Positions 8,744 through 16,686 of a DNA stretch of 64,000 bases are shown in pieces. The notes under the pieces were generated by a model. The model had not been told where the DNA came from. It made no database searches and worked only from the letters and a program-made list of their open reading frames with translations. The position numbers were made by a program, and so were the translations under genes. How positions within the stretch are numbered: the first letter of the stretch is position 1; the number at the start of each line of letters is the position of its first letter. The stretch comes from Pontibacter sp. SGAir0037 (lineage in GTDB: Bacteria; Bacteroidota; Bacteroidia; Cytophagales; Hymenobacteraceae): the NCBI RefSeq assembly GCF_005491705.1, contig NZ_CP028092.1, positions 1,674,001 to 1,738,000 of the forward strand, written 5' to 3'.

Positions 8744-9730
8744 TTAATGCATTACCACTGCTGCCTCTTTGTTATACTTGTTGCGGTAAGCTGCCGGTGA
8801 AATGCCGGTTATCTTTTTGAAAGTCGTTCTAAAAGCTTTGGTATCGGTATAACCAACGGAGTACATTACTTCATTTACGTTTTCCTGCGTAGACTCCAGG
8901 GTTGATTTAGCAGCTTCTATCTTTACCCGCTGGATGTATTCCATTACTGTATTGGAAGTTGCCTTTTTAAACCGGCGCTCAAAATTTCTCCGGCTCAGAA
9001 AAGACATGGCAGCCAGTTCCTCCACCGTCATCTTTTCCTGGAAATTAGCCTCTATATACTCCTGTACCTTCCGGATCTGCTCTTCTCCGTGTTCTTTCTG
9101 TCCCTGGAAAATAACAAACTGCGTCTGGCTGACGCGATCGATTTCGATAGCAAAAATTTTGGCAGAAAGGATGGCGAGTTCTTTGCCTGCGTATTTCTCG
9201 ATCAGGTACAGGATCAGGTTTAGGTAAGAGAAGGCACCACCGCTGGAGTAAATTCCCTGCTCATCGGTAATGATCTTTTCGGTTACCAGGTTTACATCCG
9301 GAAACATTGCCCGAAAAGCATTGGAAGCCATCCAGTGGGTGGCACATTTACGGCCTTTTAATAATCCCGTTGAAGCCAGTATAAAAGCACCCAGGCACAA
9401 GCTGGCTACCTCGGCCCCCTGGTTGTACTGCCTGGTAATCCAGGGGAAAAAAGCTTTGTTGTTCTCCAGTGCCACCTGCAGGTCTCCATCAACGGCGGGA
9501 ATAATAATGAGATCAGTTTTGTCTACATCCTCCAGCACCTTATCGGTGTTCACCGTAAACAGGCCGCCACTCAAAGGCGTTTCCCTGGAAAGGCCAACCA
9601 GTTGCACGTTAAACAAAGGCGCTTCTCCCCTTGCCTGCACGAAGGTGTTAACCTGTGAAAATAATTGGCGGGAACCTTCCAGGCTGCCTAAGATCGCTCC
9701 CTTTGGTACCAGAATAGATATGTGCTTCAT
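8744..9730 (-). CDS. GlxA-family transcriptional regulator (DJ-1/PfpI domain plus AraC HTH)
   Basis: 328 aa, starting at ATG 9730 (MKHISILVPKG); the longer frame upstream lacks family resemblance. Residues about 1-190 form a DJ-1/PfpI class I amidotransferase-like fold with the elbow ASLCLGAFILA, so the nucleophile-position Cys is present. Residues about 220-320 carry two AraC-type helix-turn-helix units (MTVEELAAMSFLSRRNFERRFKKA and VNEVMYSVGYTDTKAFRTTFKK, here each seen as part of the longer run) ending in the usual GISPAAYR. Members of the family are DNA-binding regulators and the DJ-1 domain usually acts as a sensor. It diverges from the small protein gene at 9934 across about 200 nt. Its target is unknown; the neighbouring small gene or the fucosidase are natural candidates. 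Confidence 0.88.
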   Translation of the reverse strand: MKHISILVPKGAILGSLEGSRQLFSQVNTFVQARGEAPLFNVQLVGLSRETPLSGGLFTVNTDKVLEDVDKTDLIIIPAVDGDLQVALENNKAFFPWITRQYNQGAEVASLCLGAFILASTGLLKGRKCATHWMASNAFRAMFPDVNLVTEKIITDEQGIYSSGGAFSYLNLILYLIEKYAGKELAILSAKIFAIEIDRVSQTQFVIFQGQKEHGEEQIRKVQEYIEANFQEKMTVEELAAMSFLSRRNFERRFKKATSNTVMEYIQRVKIEAAKSTLESTQENVNEVMYSVGYTDTKAFRTTFKKITGISPAAYRNKYNKEAAVVMH

Positions 9731-9933
9731 ACAGGTGAAAATAAAGTATAGCAATGTCGCAATCAACCCCCTTTTTGTCGTAAGGGCACCGTCTTTGCTT
9801 GCTTTCAAAAAGCTAAGTTTGTATCGTAAGCCACTCGGGATCAAGAGCTAAATTTAAGAAGCTCCCGGGAATTTCAGAAGCATTTAGCACAAAATTACAT
9901 TGCCAGCATATGAGACAATTTTGCAACACAGCT

Positions 9934-10143
9934 ATGGTTGAAGTCTTCAAAACCAATGTCAGGAACAGAGGGCAATCCCGTAAACTTGTTGCTCTGCTCT
10001 TAACGCACTTCCCGGCCAGCCGCATAAACTTTGACCTGCAGGATTGTGACAAGATTTTAAGAATAGAGGGAGTAGATTTTGACGCTGAAAAAGTTATTGT
10101 CCTGCTACAGGAAGCCGGTTATAGCTGCACCATTTTAGATTAA
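9934..10143 (+). CDS. Small conserved protein, HMA/ferredoxin-like fold without the CxxC motif
   Basis: 69 aa from ATG 9934 (MVEVFKTNV); an in-frame ATG at 9910 would add eight residues. The predicted order is strand-helix-strand-strand-helix-strand, as in heavy-metal-associated domains, but the metal-binding CxxC between strand 1 and helix 1 is absent: the segment reads TNVRNRGQSRKLVALL. Two Cys remain, in LQDCDK and GYSC. I recognise the type as a short Bacteroidetes hypothetical but know no function. It diverges from the GlxA-like regulator. Downstream, 10144-10386 has no gene; it contains the direct repeat TAAATCG spaced 12 nt apart shortly before the fucosidase start. Confidence 0.7.
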   Translation: MVEVFKTNVRNRGQSRKLVALLLTHFPASRINFDLQDCDKILRIEGVDFDAEKVIVLLQEAGYSCTILD

Positions 10144-10386
10144 AGCTCTCAGCCCAAAGCGGACGCATGCAGCAATTCAGGTTATAAAGGCACCGGAAGA
10201 TCTCTTAACCTCCTGTAGTGAGAAGAGGGCATTTTACCTGCCTTAGCAGCTTCTTTGCCTAGATAATTTGTGCGATCTTATACCTTAAAACAAGCGTTTC
10301 CGGTGAAATCACCATTTAAGTAGTGTAAAAATAACGATATTTAAATCGAGATATAAATCGTATCTGTTTACACCTCATCACACTGC

Positions 10387-12720
10387 ATGAAATTGAAAGC
10401 TTCCATCCCGGCTACCATACTTACTTTCGGTCTTGCTTTATGCTTCGCCAGTATTTTTCCAGCTTTTTCGCGGGCACAAAGCACCGATGAATGCAAGCTT
10501 TGGTTCAGCCACCCCGCCACTAACTGGAACGAAGCACTGCCCGTAGGAAACGGTCGGTTGGGAGCTATGGTATTTGGCGGCATCACCGAAGAAAGAATTC
10601 AGCTTAACGAAGAATCTGTCTGGACCGGAAAGCCAGCCGATTTTGTAAACCCCGAAGCCCGTGCCGCCCTGCCAGAGCTAAGAAAACTGCTTTTTGCCGG
10701 TAAATACGACGACGCCCAGCAGTTTGCCCGGGAGAAGATGATGGGTGACAAAAAAGTGAACAGTTCCTACCAGACACTGGGCGACCTGAGGCTACGCTTT
10801 GAAGGCGATGCCGGAGCGGCATCCGGCTATAGCAGAGAACTGGACTTAAACAATGCCATAGCACGTGTCGCCTATCAGGCCAACCAGGTAAACTTCCGCA
10901 GAGAAATTTTCTCCAGTGCTCCGGCACAGGCACTGGTCGTAAGGTTAACAGCCGATAAAACAGCCTCTCTCTCTTTTTCGGTGCAGCTGAGCAGGCCGGG
11001 CAGCAAAGCAGCCATACAGGTAACCGGAGATGAAATAACCATGACTGAGCATGTGGGTGATGGCACTGGTGTAAGAATGGTGGCTAAAATGAAGCTCCTG
11101 CACAAAGGTGGCACCGTACAGGTGCAGGGAAATAGCATCCGCCTGCAAAATGCTGATGAAGCCACTATACTGCTTACTGCCGCTACAGACTACGCGGGGC
11201 TGGAGCCTGCCGCGCTTGCTGCCTCACAGCTCGCCAGGGCGGCAGCCAAGCCTTATGCCGCACTACAGCAGGAGCACATTGCCGACTACCAGCAGTACTT
11301 CCACCGGGTTCGCCTGGATCTCGGAAAAACCAATGCCTCCCTCTTCCCGACCGACGCCCGGCTGCTGGCTGTACAGAAGGGAAACCCAGACCCGGAACTG
11401 CTGCAGTTATACTATCAGTTCGGAAGGTACCTGCTCATCAGTAGCTCACGCCCTGGCAGTTTACCCGCCAACCTGCAAGGCATTTGGGCCGATGGACTTA
11501 CCCCGCCCTGGAGTGCCGACTATCACATCAACATCAACATTCAGATGAATTACTGGCCCGCCGAAGTAACCAATTTGTCGGAAATGCACCTGCCTTTCCT
11601 TCGTTTTCTGTATAACATGCGGTCGGATGCCCGAAAAACAGCCCTGGAAATGTATGGTATCAAAGGAACTGTGGCACATTTTACGACGGACCCCTGGTTC
11701 TTTACGGAGCCATACGGAGAGCCCCAGTGGGCCATGTGGCCGATGGGCCTTGCCTGGAGTGCCCAGCACCTGTGGGAGCACTACCTGTTTACTGAAGATA
11801 AAAAATACCTGGCGGAACTGGCTTACCCGGTTTTAAAAGAGACGGCGGAGTTCTGCATAAACTGGCTGGTAAGAAATCCTGCCACAGGTCATTTGGTGTC
11901 CGGTCCTTCTATCTCCCCTGAAAACACGTTTAAAACTGCCGAAGGCAAAATAGCTACGATGGTGATGGGGCCAACCATGGACCACATGATTATACGGGAC
12001 CTGCTGGGCAATACCATCGAAGCCAGTAAAGTGCTGAAAAAGGATGCGGCTTTCAGAAAGCAGATGGAGAAAGCGCTGGCACAGCTGGCACCAACTAAAA
12101 TTGGAAGTGATGGCCGGATAATGGAGTGGACGGAAGAGTTTGAAGAAGCTGAGCCCGGGCACCGCCATATATCTCACCTCTACGGCCTGCACCCCGGCCG
12201 ACAGATAACCAAGCAGAAAAGCCCGGAATTACTAGAAGCTGCCCGTAAAACTATTGAGCACCGTCTGTCGCATGGCGGAGGGCACACAGGCTGGAGCCGC
12301 GCCTGGATTGTAAATTTCTTTGCCCGCTTACAGGATGGAGAAGCTGCTTACAGCAATTTACAGGCGCTGCTGCAGAAGTCTACCCTGCCAAACCTGTTCG
12401 ACAACCATCCGCCTTTCCAGATTGACGGAAACTTTGGGGCAACCGCCGGAATTACCGAGATGCTGATGCAAAGCCATGCCGGAGAAATACAGCTTTTACC
12501 TGCCCTGCCTGCCGCCTGGACGCAGGGTTATATTTACGGCATTTGTGCCCGCGGCGGCTTCGAAGCCGATCTGGATTGGGAAAACGGACAGCTGAAACAG
12601 GTAAAGGTCCTTTCCAGACTCGGCAATGCCTGCCAGCTTCGGTACGGTGATAAAGTGATATCTTTTAAAACGCAGAAAGGCAAAACCTATACTTTTAACG
12701 GAGAACTAAAGCAGCTATAA
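10387..12720 (+). CDS. Alpha-L-fucosidase, glycoside hydrolase family 95
   Basis: 777 aa, signal peptide about 1-30 (ending FSRAQ). GH95 enzymes remove alpha-1,2-linked L-fucose, or in some members L-galactose, with inversion. The family opening is present (LWFSHPATNWNEALPVGNGRLGAMV split over 38-62). Catalytic positions by family knowledge: the Asn pair in HININIQMNYW (380-390), the general acid Glu in EWTEEFEE (580-587) and Asp680 in QIDGNFGA. The fold is an N-terminal beta-sandwich followed by an (alpha/alpha)6 barrel, and the length is as expected. Secretion suggests periplasmic or surface use on plant xyloglucan, algal or host glycans. It stands alone on its strand and shares a strong hairpin with the convergent NIPSNAP gene. 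No fucose catabolic gene is in the window. Confidence 0.95.
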   Translation: MKLKASIPATILTFGLALCFASIFPAFSRAQSTDECKLWFSHPATNWNEALPVGNGRLGAMVFGGITEERIQLNEESVWTGKPADFVNPEARAALPELRKLLFAGKYDDAQQFAREKMMGDKKVNSSYQTLGDLRLRFEGDAGAASGYSRELDLNNAIARVAYQANQVNFRREIFSSAPAQALVVRLTADKTASLSFSVQLSRPGSKAAIQVTGDEITMTEHVGDGTGVRMVAKMKLLHKGGTVQVQGNSIRLQNADEATILLTAATDYAGLEPAALAASQLARAAAKPYAALQQEHIADYQQYFHRVRLDLGKTNASLFPTDARLLAVQKGNPDPELLQLYYQFGRYLLISSSRPGSLPANLQGIWADGLTPPWSADYHININIQMNYWPAEVTNLSEMHLPFLRFLYNMRSDARKTALEMYGIKGTVAHFTTDPWFFTEPYGEPQWAMWPMGLAWSAQHLWEHYLFTEDKKYLAELAYPVLKETAEFCINWLVRNPATGHLVSGPSISPENTFKTAEGKIATMVMGPTMDHMIIRDLLGNTIEASKVLKKDAAFRKQMEKALAQLAPTKIGSDGRIMEWTEEFEEAEPGHRHISHLYGLHPGRQITKQKSPELLEAARKTIEHRLSHGGGHTGWSRAWIVNFFARLQDGEAAYSNLQALLQKSTLPNLFDNHPPFQIDGNFGATAGITEMLMQSHAGEIQLLPALPAAWTQGYIYGICARGGFEADLDWENGQLKQVKVLSRLGNACQLRYGDKVISFKTQKGKTYTFNGELKQL

Positions 12721-12746
12721 GCCTATGCAGTATCGCTTACCCACTT

Positions 12747-12795
12747 TTACACGAAGAAGCCAGGCACTGCAGCAGTGCCTGGCTTCTTCGTGTAA
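12747..12795. terminator. Long perfect hairpin between convergent genes
   Basis: A 22-bp perfect stem (left arm begins TTACACGAAGAAGCC, right arm ends GGCTTCTTCGTGTAA) with a 5-nt loop GCAGC fills the gap between the fucosidase and the NIPSNAP gene. Its position and symmetry suggest a bidirectional terminator, although T-runs are short. Confidence 0.8.
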
Positions 12796-12816
12796 GTAAC
12801 AATTGTCCTTCCTGGG

Positions 12817-13623
12817 TTATATTTCAGAATAAGGAGCCGGGTGTAACAGGTAAATGTCGGCACGTAAAAAATTATTGGCATACTCCGACATGCCCGATAA
12901 TTTCTTCCAGTCCGGATCGTCTCCGAAAGCCTTCCATTTGGCATCGCGTTCGGCTTTGTTTTCGAAGCTGGTCATGTACATCAGGTTTGGCTGCTTACCG
13001 CCTGCCAGCACTTTTGCATAGAAAACAGCGTTAAAGCCAAGTTTGTCAAATATCTTGATTTCACCGTTGTTAAACATATCCACCTTGTTCTGATGCAGTT
13101 TTTCGGTAGCAGCTTCGTAGCTGCGCAGCTCATATACCCTTTCAGCAGGTGATGACTTTAAGCCCGGAGCCTTGTAAGAAGGCATTCCTGTAAAAGCCTG
13201 CATCAGAATAGACTCGATGCGCGCATAAGGCGCGGTGGCTGGAGTTGCATTAATGTAGTCCTGGCCGGCAGCAGCATACTGCTTGTCCTTTTCCAGCTTC
13301 TGATCTAATCCAAAGAACTGATCTGCTGACGTAAAAGGAATAAACACATACACCAGCTGTTCATCTGTCGGATTAGAGCCCTCACCGGGAATAGGTTTGT
13401 ATACGCCCACTTTACTGATACCTGCCCGATGCAAGGCAGGCATATAGGCCTGCTGTATATACTGGTCGAGCCTTGCCTCCTGCTCCTTATCTTTCAGGTG
13501 ATACACCTTCAGCTGGTAAAAATTCTGTTTCTGTGCAAGTGCGGCAAGCGGCATAGCTGCCAGTAGACTAAAAAACAGCGCCGCAAAGGCTACTATACTA
13601 AATTGTCTGTTAAGTTTCTTCAT
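12817..13623 (-). CDS. NIPSNAP-family secreted protein
   Basis: 268 aa, starting at ATG 13623 (MKKLNRQFS), signal peptide about 1-30 ending ALAQ. Two NIPSNAP-type ferredoxin-like halves are visible: FYQLKVYHLKDKEQEARLD near residue 35 and VYELRSYEAATEKLHQNKV near residue 160, the second followed by MYMTSFENKAERDAKWKAF. The family forms dimeric alpha/beta barrels. In Bacteroidetes, secreted members sit near sugar and aromatic degradation genes but their biochemical role is unknown. It lies 46 nt downstream of the Dabb gene on the same strand, so the two are probably co-transcribed, and both belong to the same alpha/beta-barrel superfamily. Confidence 0.88.
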   Translation of the reverse strand: MKKLNRQFSIVAFAALFFSLLAAMPLAALAQKQNFYQLKVYHLKDKEQEARLDQYIQQAYMPALHRAGISKVGVYKPIPGEGSNPTDEQLVYVFIPFTSADQFFGLDQKLEKDKQYAAAGQDYINATPATAPYARIESILMQAFTGMPSYKAPGLKSSPAERVYELRSYEAATEKLHQNKVDMFNNGEIKIFDKLGFNAVFYAKVLAGGKQPNLMYMTSFENKAERDAKWKAFGDDPDWKKLSGMSEYANNFLRADIYLLHPAPYSEI

Positions 13624-13669
13624 GATTATATTTAATTGGAACAATAGTTACAGGAAAAATAGAAGCTTA

Positions 13670-13972
13670 TTAAGCCTCCACCGCATCATAAATCACAACT
13701 TTGCTCCAGAGCGAGGAGCACTTCTGTACAAATTCCTGGTGCACCGGGTGAACCTGGTAAGCATCGTGCGCTTCTTTACTTTCGAAGAGCATCAGCAGTG
13801 AAAATTCGTAGCTGCTATCTATTACAGGTCTGTTAGTATCGGCAGGAACGCCAATATGCAGCTGCCGTATCTCTTCGATCTCTTTCAAAGAATTCAAGCC
13901 TTCAAGTAGCTGCGCTCTATCTTCGGCTGACCCGGCATTGCTGAGCCAGAAAAACACATGGTGTACAAACAT
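13670..13972 (-). CDS. Dabb-family (stress-responsive alpha/beta-barrel) protein
   Basis: 100 aa from ATG 13972 (MFVHHVFFWL); the frame is open further upstream but without similarity. The opening VHHVFFWL, the LxxLxxIxxI helix and the tail YQVHPVHQEFVQKCSSLWSK are typical of Dabb domains, which form dimeric ferredoxin-like barrels. No signal peptide, so cytoplasmic. Family members include small isomerase-like and polyketide-cyclase-like enzymes, but most bacterial ones are uncharacterised. It is followed by the NIPSNAP gene after 46 nt and preceded by the AraC gene after 105 nt, all on the minus strand. Confidence 0.85.
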   Translation of the reverse strand: MFVHHVFFWLSNAGSAEDRAQLLEGLNSLKEIEEIRQLHIGVPADTNRPVIDSSYEFSLLMLFESKEAHDAYQVHPVHQEFVQKCSSLWSKVVIYDAVEA

Positions 13973-14077
13973 ATAGTTAAAATTAAGTTTGCTGAAAATA
14001 AAGCATAACAAGAGGCATTAACAAATTAAAATATAAAAATTTAGCTGCTCCTTGCCTTCTGAAACAAAATAGAGGCA

Positions 14078-14950
14078 TTAAATAAAAACACGTGAACCCG
14101 AATAGTTCTGGCGGAACTCCTTTGGAGTACAGCCGTTCTTGCGCCTGAAGATCCGGTTGAAATAGGAAAGATTGTTAAAGCCGCATTTGTACGAGATTTC
14201 CGATATGGTTTCGGTTGTATCGATGAGCATGCGGGAAGCGTGCCCTAACCTGATCTCGTTCAGGCTTTCGATAAAGGTTTTGCCTGTCCGCTTTTTAATG
14301 AAGCGGCTAAAGGAAACTTCGGGCATGCTCACAACTTTGGCCACATCGGCGAGAGAGATTTCTTTATCGTAGTTATTTTGCATGAACTCAAACACTTTTT
14401 CAATGCGCCGGCTGTAGTAGGTAAACTGCTCAGACGTAAAAGAACTGTTTGATAAAGTACGCATTTGCCGAGAAGTAGCCAGGCCCTGCAAAATAGATAT
14501 AAGTTCTACAACCGAGTCGAACCCACTCATTTTTGCCAGTTTCTCCAGCCTCGGCTTCAACTCCAAAGCGGTCTCCCTTGAAAAAGCAATGCCCTTGCTG
14601 GATCGCTCCAGAAGCGTTTTAATAAAGCTCAGCTGGTTTCGGCTCAGAAACTTCTCATCGAACAGGTCGGAATGAAACTGCAGCGTTATTTCATAGATAT
14701 CGTTGCTCCTGCACTGGTGGTTGAACCACCCGTGCGGCAGATTACTGCCAACCAGAACCAGGTCAACATCGCCGATAACCTCTGTATGATCGCCTACGAT
14801 ACGTTTGGCATCTGCCGCATTACATACAAAATTCAGTTCAAATTCATCGTGGTAGTGCAACGGAAATGTAAACTCCTGCTTCTGTCTCGAAAAAATGGTA
14901 AAGCAGTCATTCTCTGTTAAAGGAGTAATCTCACGGTAGATAGCACTCAT
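14078..14950 (-). CDS. AraC-family regulator with N-terminal cupin, likely mannan operon regulator
   Basis: 290 aa. The N-terminal half is a cupin-like sensor (FPLHYHDEFELNFV near residue 30, and VLVGSNLPHGWF near 65). The C-terminal about 100 aa hold two helix-turn-helix motifs (ISLADVAKVVSMPEVSFSRF and ISEISYKCGFNNLSYFNRIF) and the family ending KNGCTPKEFRQNY. It is transcribed away from the beta-mannan operon across a 536-nt AT-rich region, so it is the natural candidate to control that operon, probably as an activator responding to a mannose-containing oligosaccharide. This is inferred from position only. Its own downstream neighbours are Dabb and NIPSNAP. Confidence 0.9.
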   Translation of the reverse strand: MSAIYREITPLTENDCFTIFSRQKQEFTFPLHYHDEFELNFVCNAADAKRIVGDHTEVIGDVDLVLVGSNLPHGWFNHQCRSNDIYEITLQFHSDLFDEKFLSRNQLSFIKTLLERSSKGIAFSRETALELKPRLEKLAKMSGFDSVVELISILQGLATSRQMRTLSNSSFTSEQFTYYSRRIEKVFEFMQNNYDKEISLADVAKVVSMPEVSFSRFIKKRTGKTFIESLNEIRLGHASRMLIDTTETISEISYKCGFNNLSYFNRIFRRKNGCTPKEFRQNYSGSRVFI

Positions 14951-15180
14951 GCTCGGGTGATTTTTGTTAGAACATTTACCGGAAGCAGCCCGATAATGTT
15001 AAAATAAGAGCAACGATAAAACGTAGCAGCCTGTTATGAAACAATTTTAACCTATACGTGCCAGGATAACAAGTTAATTTAGCAAAATATTTGACAGCAA
15101 AAGAGCAATATCAGCGATAAGGCTAAATAAATAGTGATTTAAAGCAGCTTGATAGTTAAAGCAAAGTAATACTATATGCA

Positions 15181-15200
15181 CTGTTAACAGCTGTTAAAAG
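15181..15200. promoter_or_regulatory. Candidate regulator site: palindrome plus direct repeat
   Basis: CTGTTAACAG is a perfect 10-bp palindrome and its first seven bases repeat at 15191, exactly one helical turn away. Direct repeats at helical spacing are common for AraC-type operators. The site lies about 90 nt before the -7-like box of the mannan operon. Binding is inferred. Confidence 0.4.
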
Positions 15201-15288
15201 AATTGCTTTGGTTAATAAATAGCAAATAGATAAGATATCAGAGCAAATAATTGATAAAAAAGTATTATTCCAGTGGCTGAATTACCTC

Positions 15289-15296
15289 TATTTTTG
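15289..15296 (+). promoter_or_regulatory. Possible -7 box of the mannan operon promoter
   Basis: TATTTTTG fits the Bacteroidetes -7 consensus TAnnTTTG. No TTG is found 17-23 nt upstream, which would suit an activator-dependent promoter or a chance match. Confidence 0.35.
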
Positions 15297-15486
15297 TAAC
15301 AGAAAGAGCAGCCTTAGCAAGGTGCGTATTATTGATTGCTCACTTACAAATGCTTCGTTGCCAGCAGGTGTGTACAGGTAAGCCGGGAGCTATACGAATG
15401 TTACGGCTTAGGCTAAAGAAGCATTCGAAAGGTGAACAGGAGCAGACTCTTTACGATCAGATAACTAACTCTATACTATTCTCTCT

Positions 15487-16650
15487 ATGCCAAGAATTAT
15501 AGTAAGCCTATTTGCTTTGTTGCTGTTTCAGGTCAGTTGTATACCTTTAGTGGCGCAGCAGAAGCCTGTTAACCCGAAGGCTACTTCTGAAACAAAGCAC
15601 CTGTACAAAAACCTGCAAAGCCTGTCACAAAAAGGGATTATGTTCGGCCACCAGGATGCACTGGCTTATGGCATGGGATGGGCTTACCAGGAAAACCGCT
15701 CTGATGTAAAAGAGGTAGCCGGTGAATTTCCGGCCGTAGTTGGCTGGGACCTGGGGTACCTGGAACTGGGCAGTCCTGTAAACCTGGATAGCGTGCCCTT
15801 CGATAAAATGAGAACCTATGTGCAGCAGGTATACGCAATGGGTGGACTCAATACCTTTAGCTGGCACCTGAACAACCCTCTGGACCCGACTAAAACCAGC
15901 TGGGACAAAATGGATGCTACAATACAGCACCTCTTCCGTAATCCTGAGGCAATGCAACGCTATGAGGGCTGGCTCGATAAGCTGGCCACCTTCCTGCTCA
16001 GCCTGAAAGGTCCGAAAGGCGAATTGATTCCGGTGGTTTTCCGCCCGCTGCACGAGCACACCGGCAGCTGGTTCTGGTGGGGCCGCGAACACTGTTCTCC
16101 TGAAGAATACAAGCAGTTCTGGCAGCACACAGTTCATTACCTGCGCAAAAAGAAAGTAAACAACGTGCTTTACGCCTACTCTACCGACAGATTTACCTCC
16201 AGAGAAGATTACCTGGAGCGTTACCCAGGAGATAATTATGTAGACATAGTTGGATTTGATATCTACCACCGCCTGCCTGAAGACACCACTCAATATGCGG
16301 AAATCAACCAAGCCTTTGTGGCGGACGCGCGCTGCATGGTAGAAACCTTAAGAGCCATCGGGCAGGAAAAAAAGAAAGTATGGGTTCTGTCCGAAACAGG
16401 CCTGGAAACCTTACCTGTAGCAGACTGGTGGACAAACATCCTCTACCCTGTTGTAAAAGAGGCAGGACTGGCCTATGTACTTGTATGGCGTAACGGCCGC
16501 CCAGACCACTATTATGCCCCTTATCCCGGTCAGAAGAGTGCTGAAGATTTCAAGAAGTTTGCCAGCAAGCCCGATGTGTGGCTGATGAAAAGTGCGGCAC
16601 GGGAAAACATATACAGTCCAATCCCTAAAAGCAGAAAAAATAAGCGCTAA
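15487..16650 (+). CDS. manA: Beta-mannanase, glycoside hydrolase family 26
   Basis: 387 aa with a signal peptide (about 1-24, ending LVAQ; a Cys at 18 could make it a lipoprotein). It cleaves beta-1,4-mannan. The GH26 catalytic acid is Glu190 in RPLHEHTGSWFWWG and the nucleophile Glu303 in VLSETG; GHQDALAYG near residue 54 is another family hallmark. The relative in B. fragilis releases mannobiose in an exo-like manner, and the genes that follow (symporter, GH130, epimerase) suggest the same here. First gene of a five-gene operon; the symporter starts 36 nt after its stop. The divergent AraC gene is the probable regulator. Confidence 0.95.
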   Translation: MPRIIVSLFALLLFQVSCIPLVAQQKPVNPKATSETKHLYKNLQSLSQKGIMFGHQDALAYGMGWAYQENRSDVKEVAGEFPAVVGWDLGYLELGSPVNLDSVPFDKMRTYVQQVYAMGGLNTFSWHLNNPLDPTKTSWDKMDATIQHLFRNPEAMQRYEGWLDKLATFLLSLKGPKGELIPVVFRPLHEHTGSWFWWGREHCSPEEYKQFWQHTVHYLRKKKVNNVLYAYSTDRFTSREDYLERYPGDNYVDIVGFDIYHRLPEDTTQYAEINQAFVADARCMVETLRAIGQEKKKVWVLSETGLETLPVADWWTNILYPVVKEAGLAYVLVWRNGRPDHYYAPYPGQKSAEDFKKFASKPDVWLMKSAARENIYSPIPKSRKNKR

Positions 16651-16686
16651 CAAAATTAACAAGCACCCACCATTAATCAATTTTAC

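Larger units (their letters stand above)
14951..15486. other. Divergent regulatory region between araC-like gene and mannan operon
   Basis: 536 nt, AT-rich and without a plausible gene. It contains CTGTTAACAG followed immediately by CTGTTAAAAG (15181-15200) and a -7-like TATTTTTG at 15289-15296. The stretch from 15297 to 15486 would be a long leader if that box is used; I see no clear riboswitch or structured RNA in it. Confidence 0.6.

Noticed and set aside
14951..15486. Riboswitch or other structured leader before manA
   Set aside because: No conserved riboswitch core or strong stem was recognisable; only short palindromes suited to a protein operator.
15625..16311. Minus-strand 228-codon frame inside manA
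   Set aside because: The GH26 catalytic motifs are on the plus strand; the other frame has unlikely composition and no start context.
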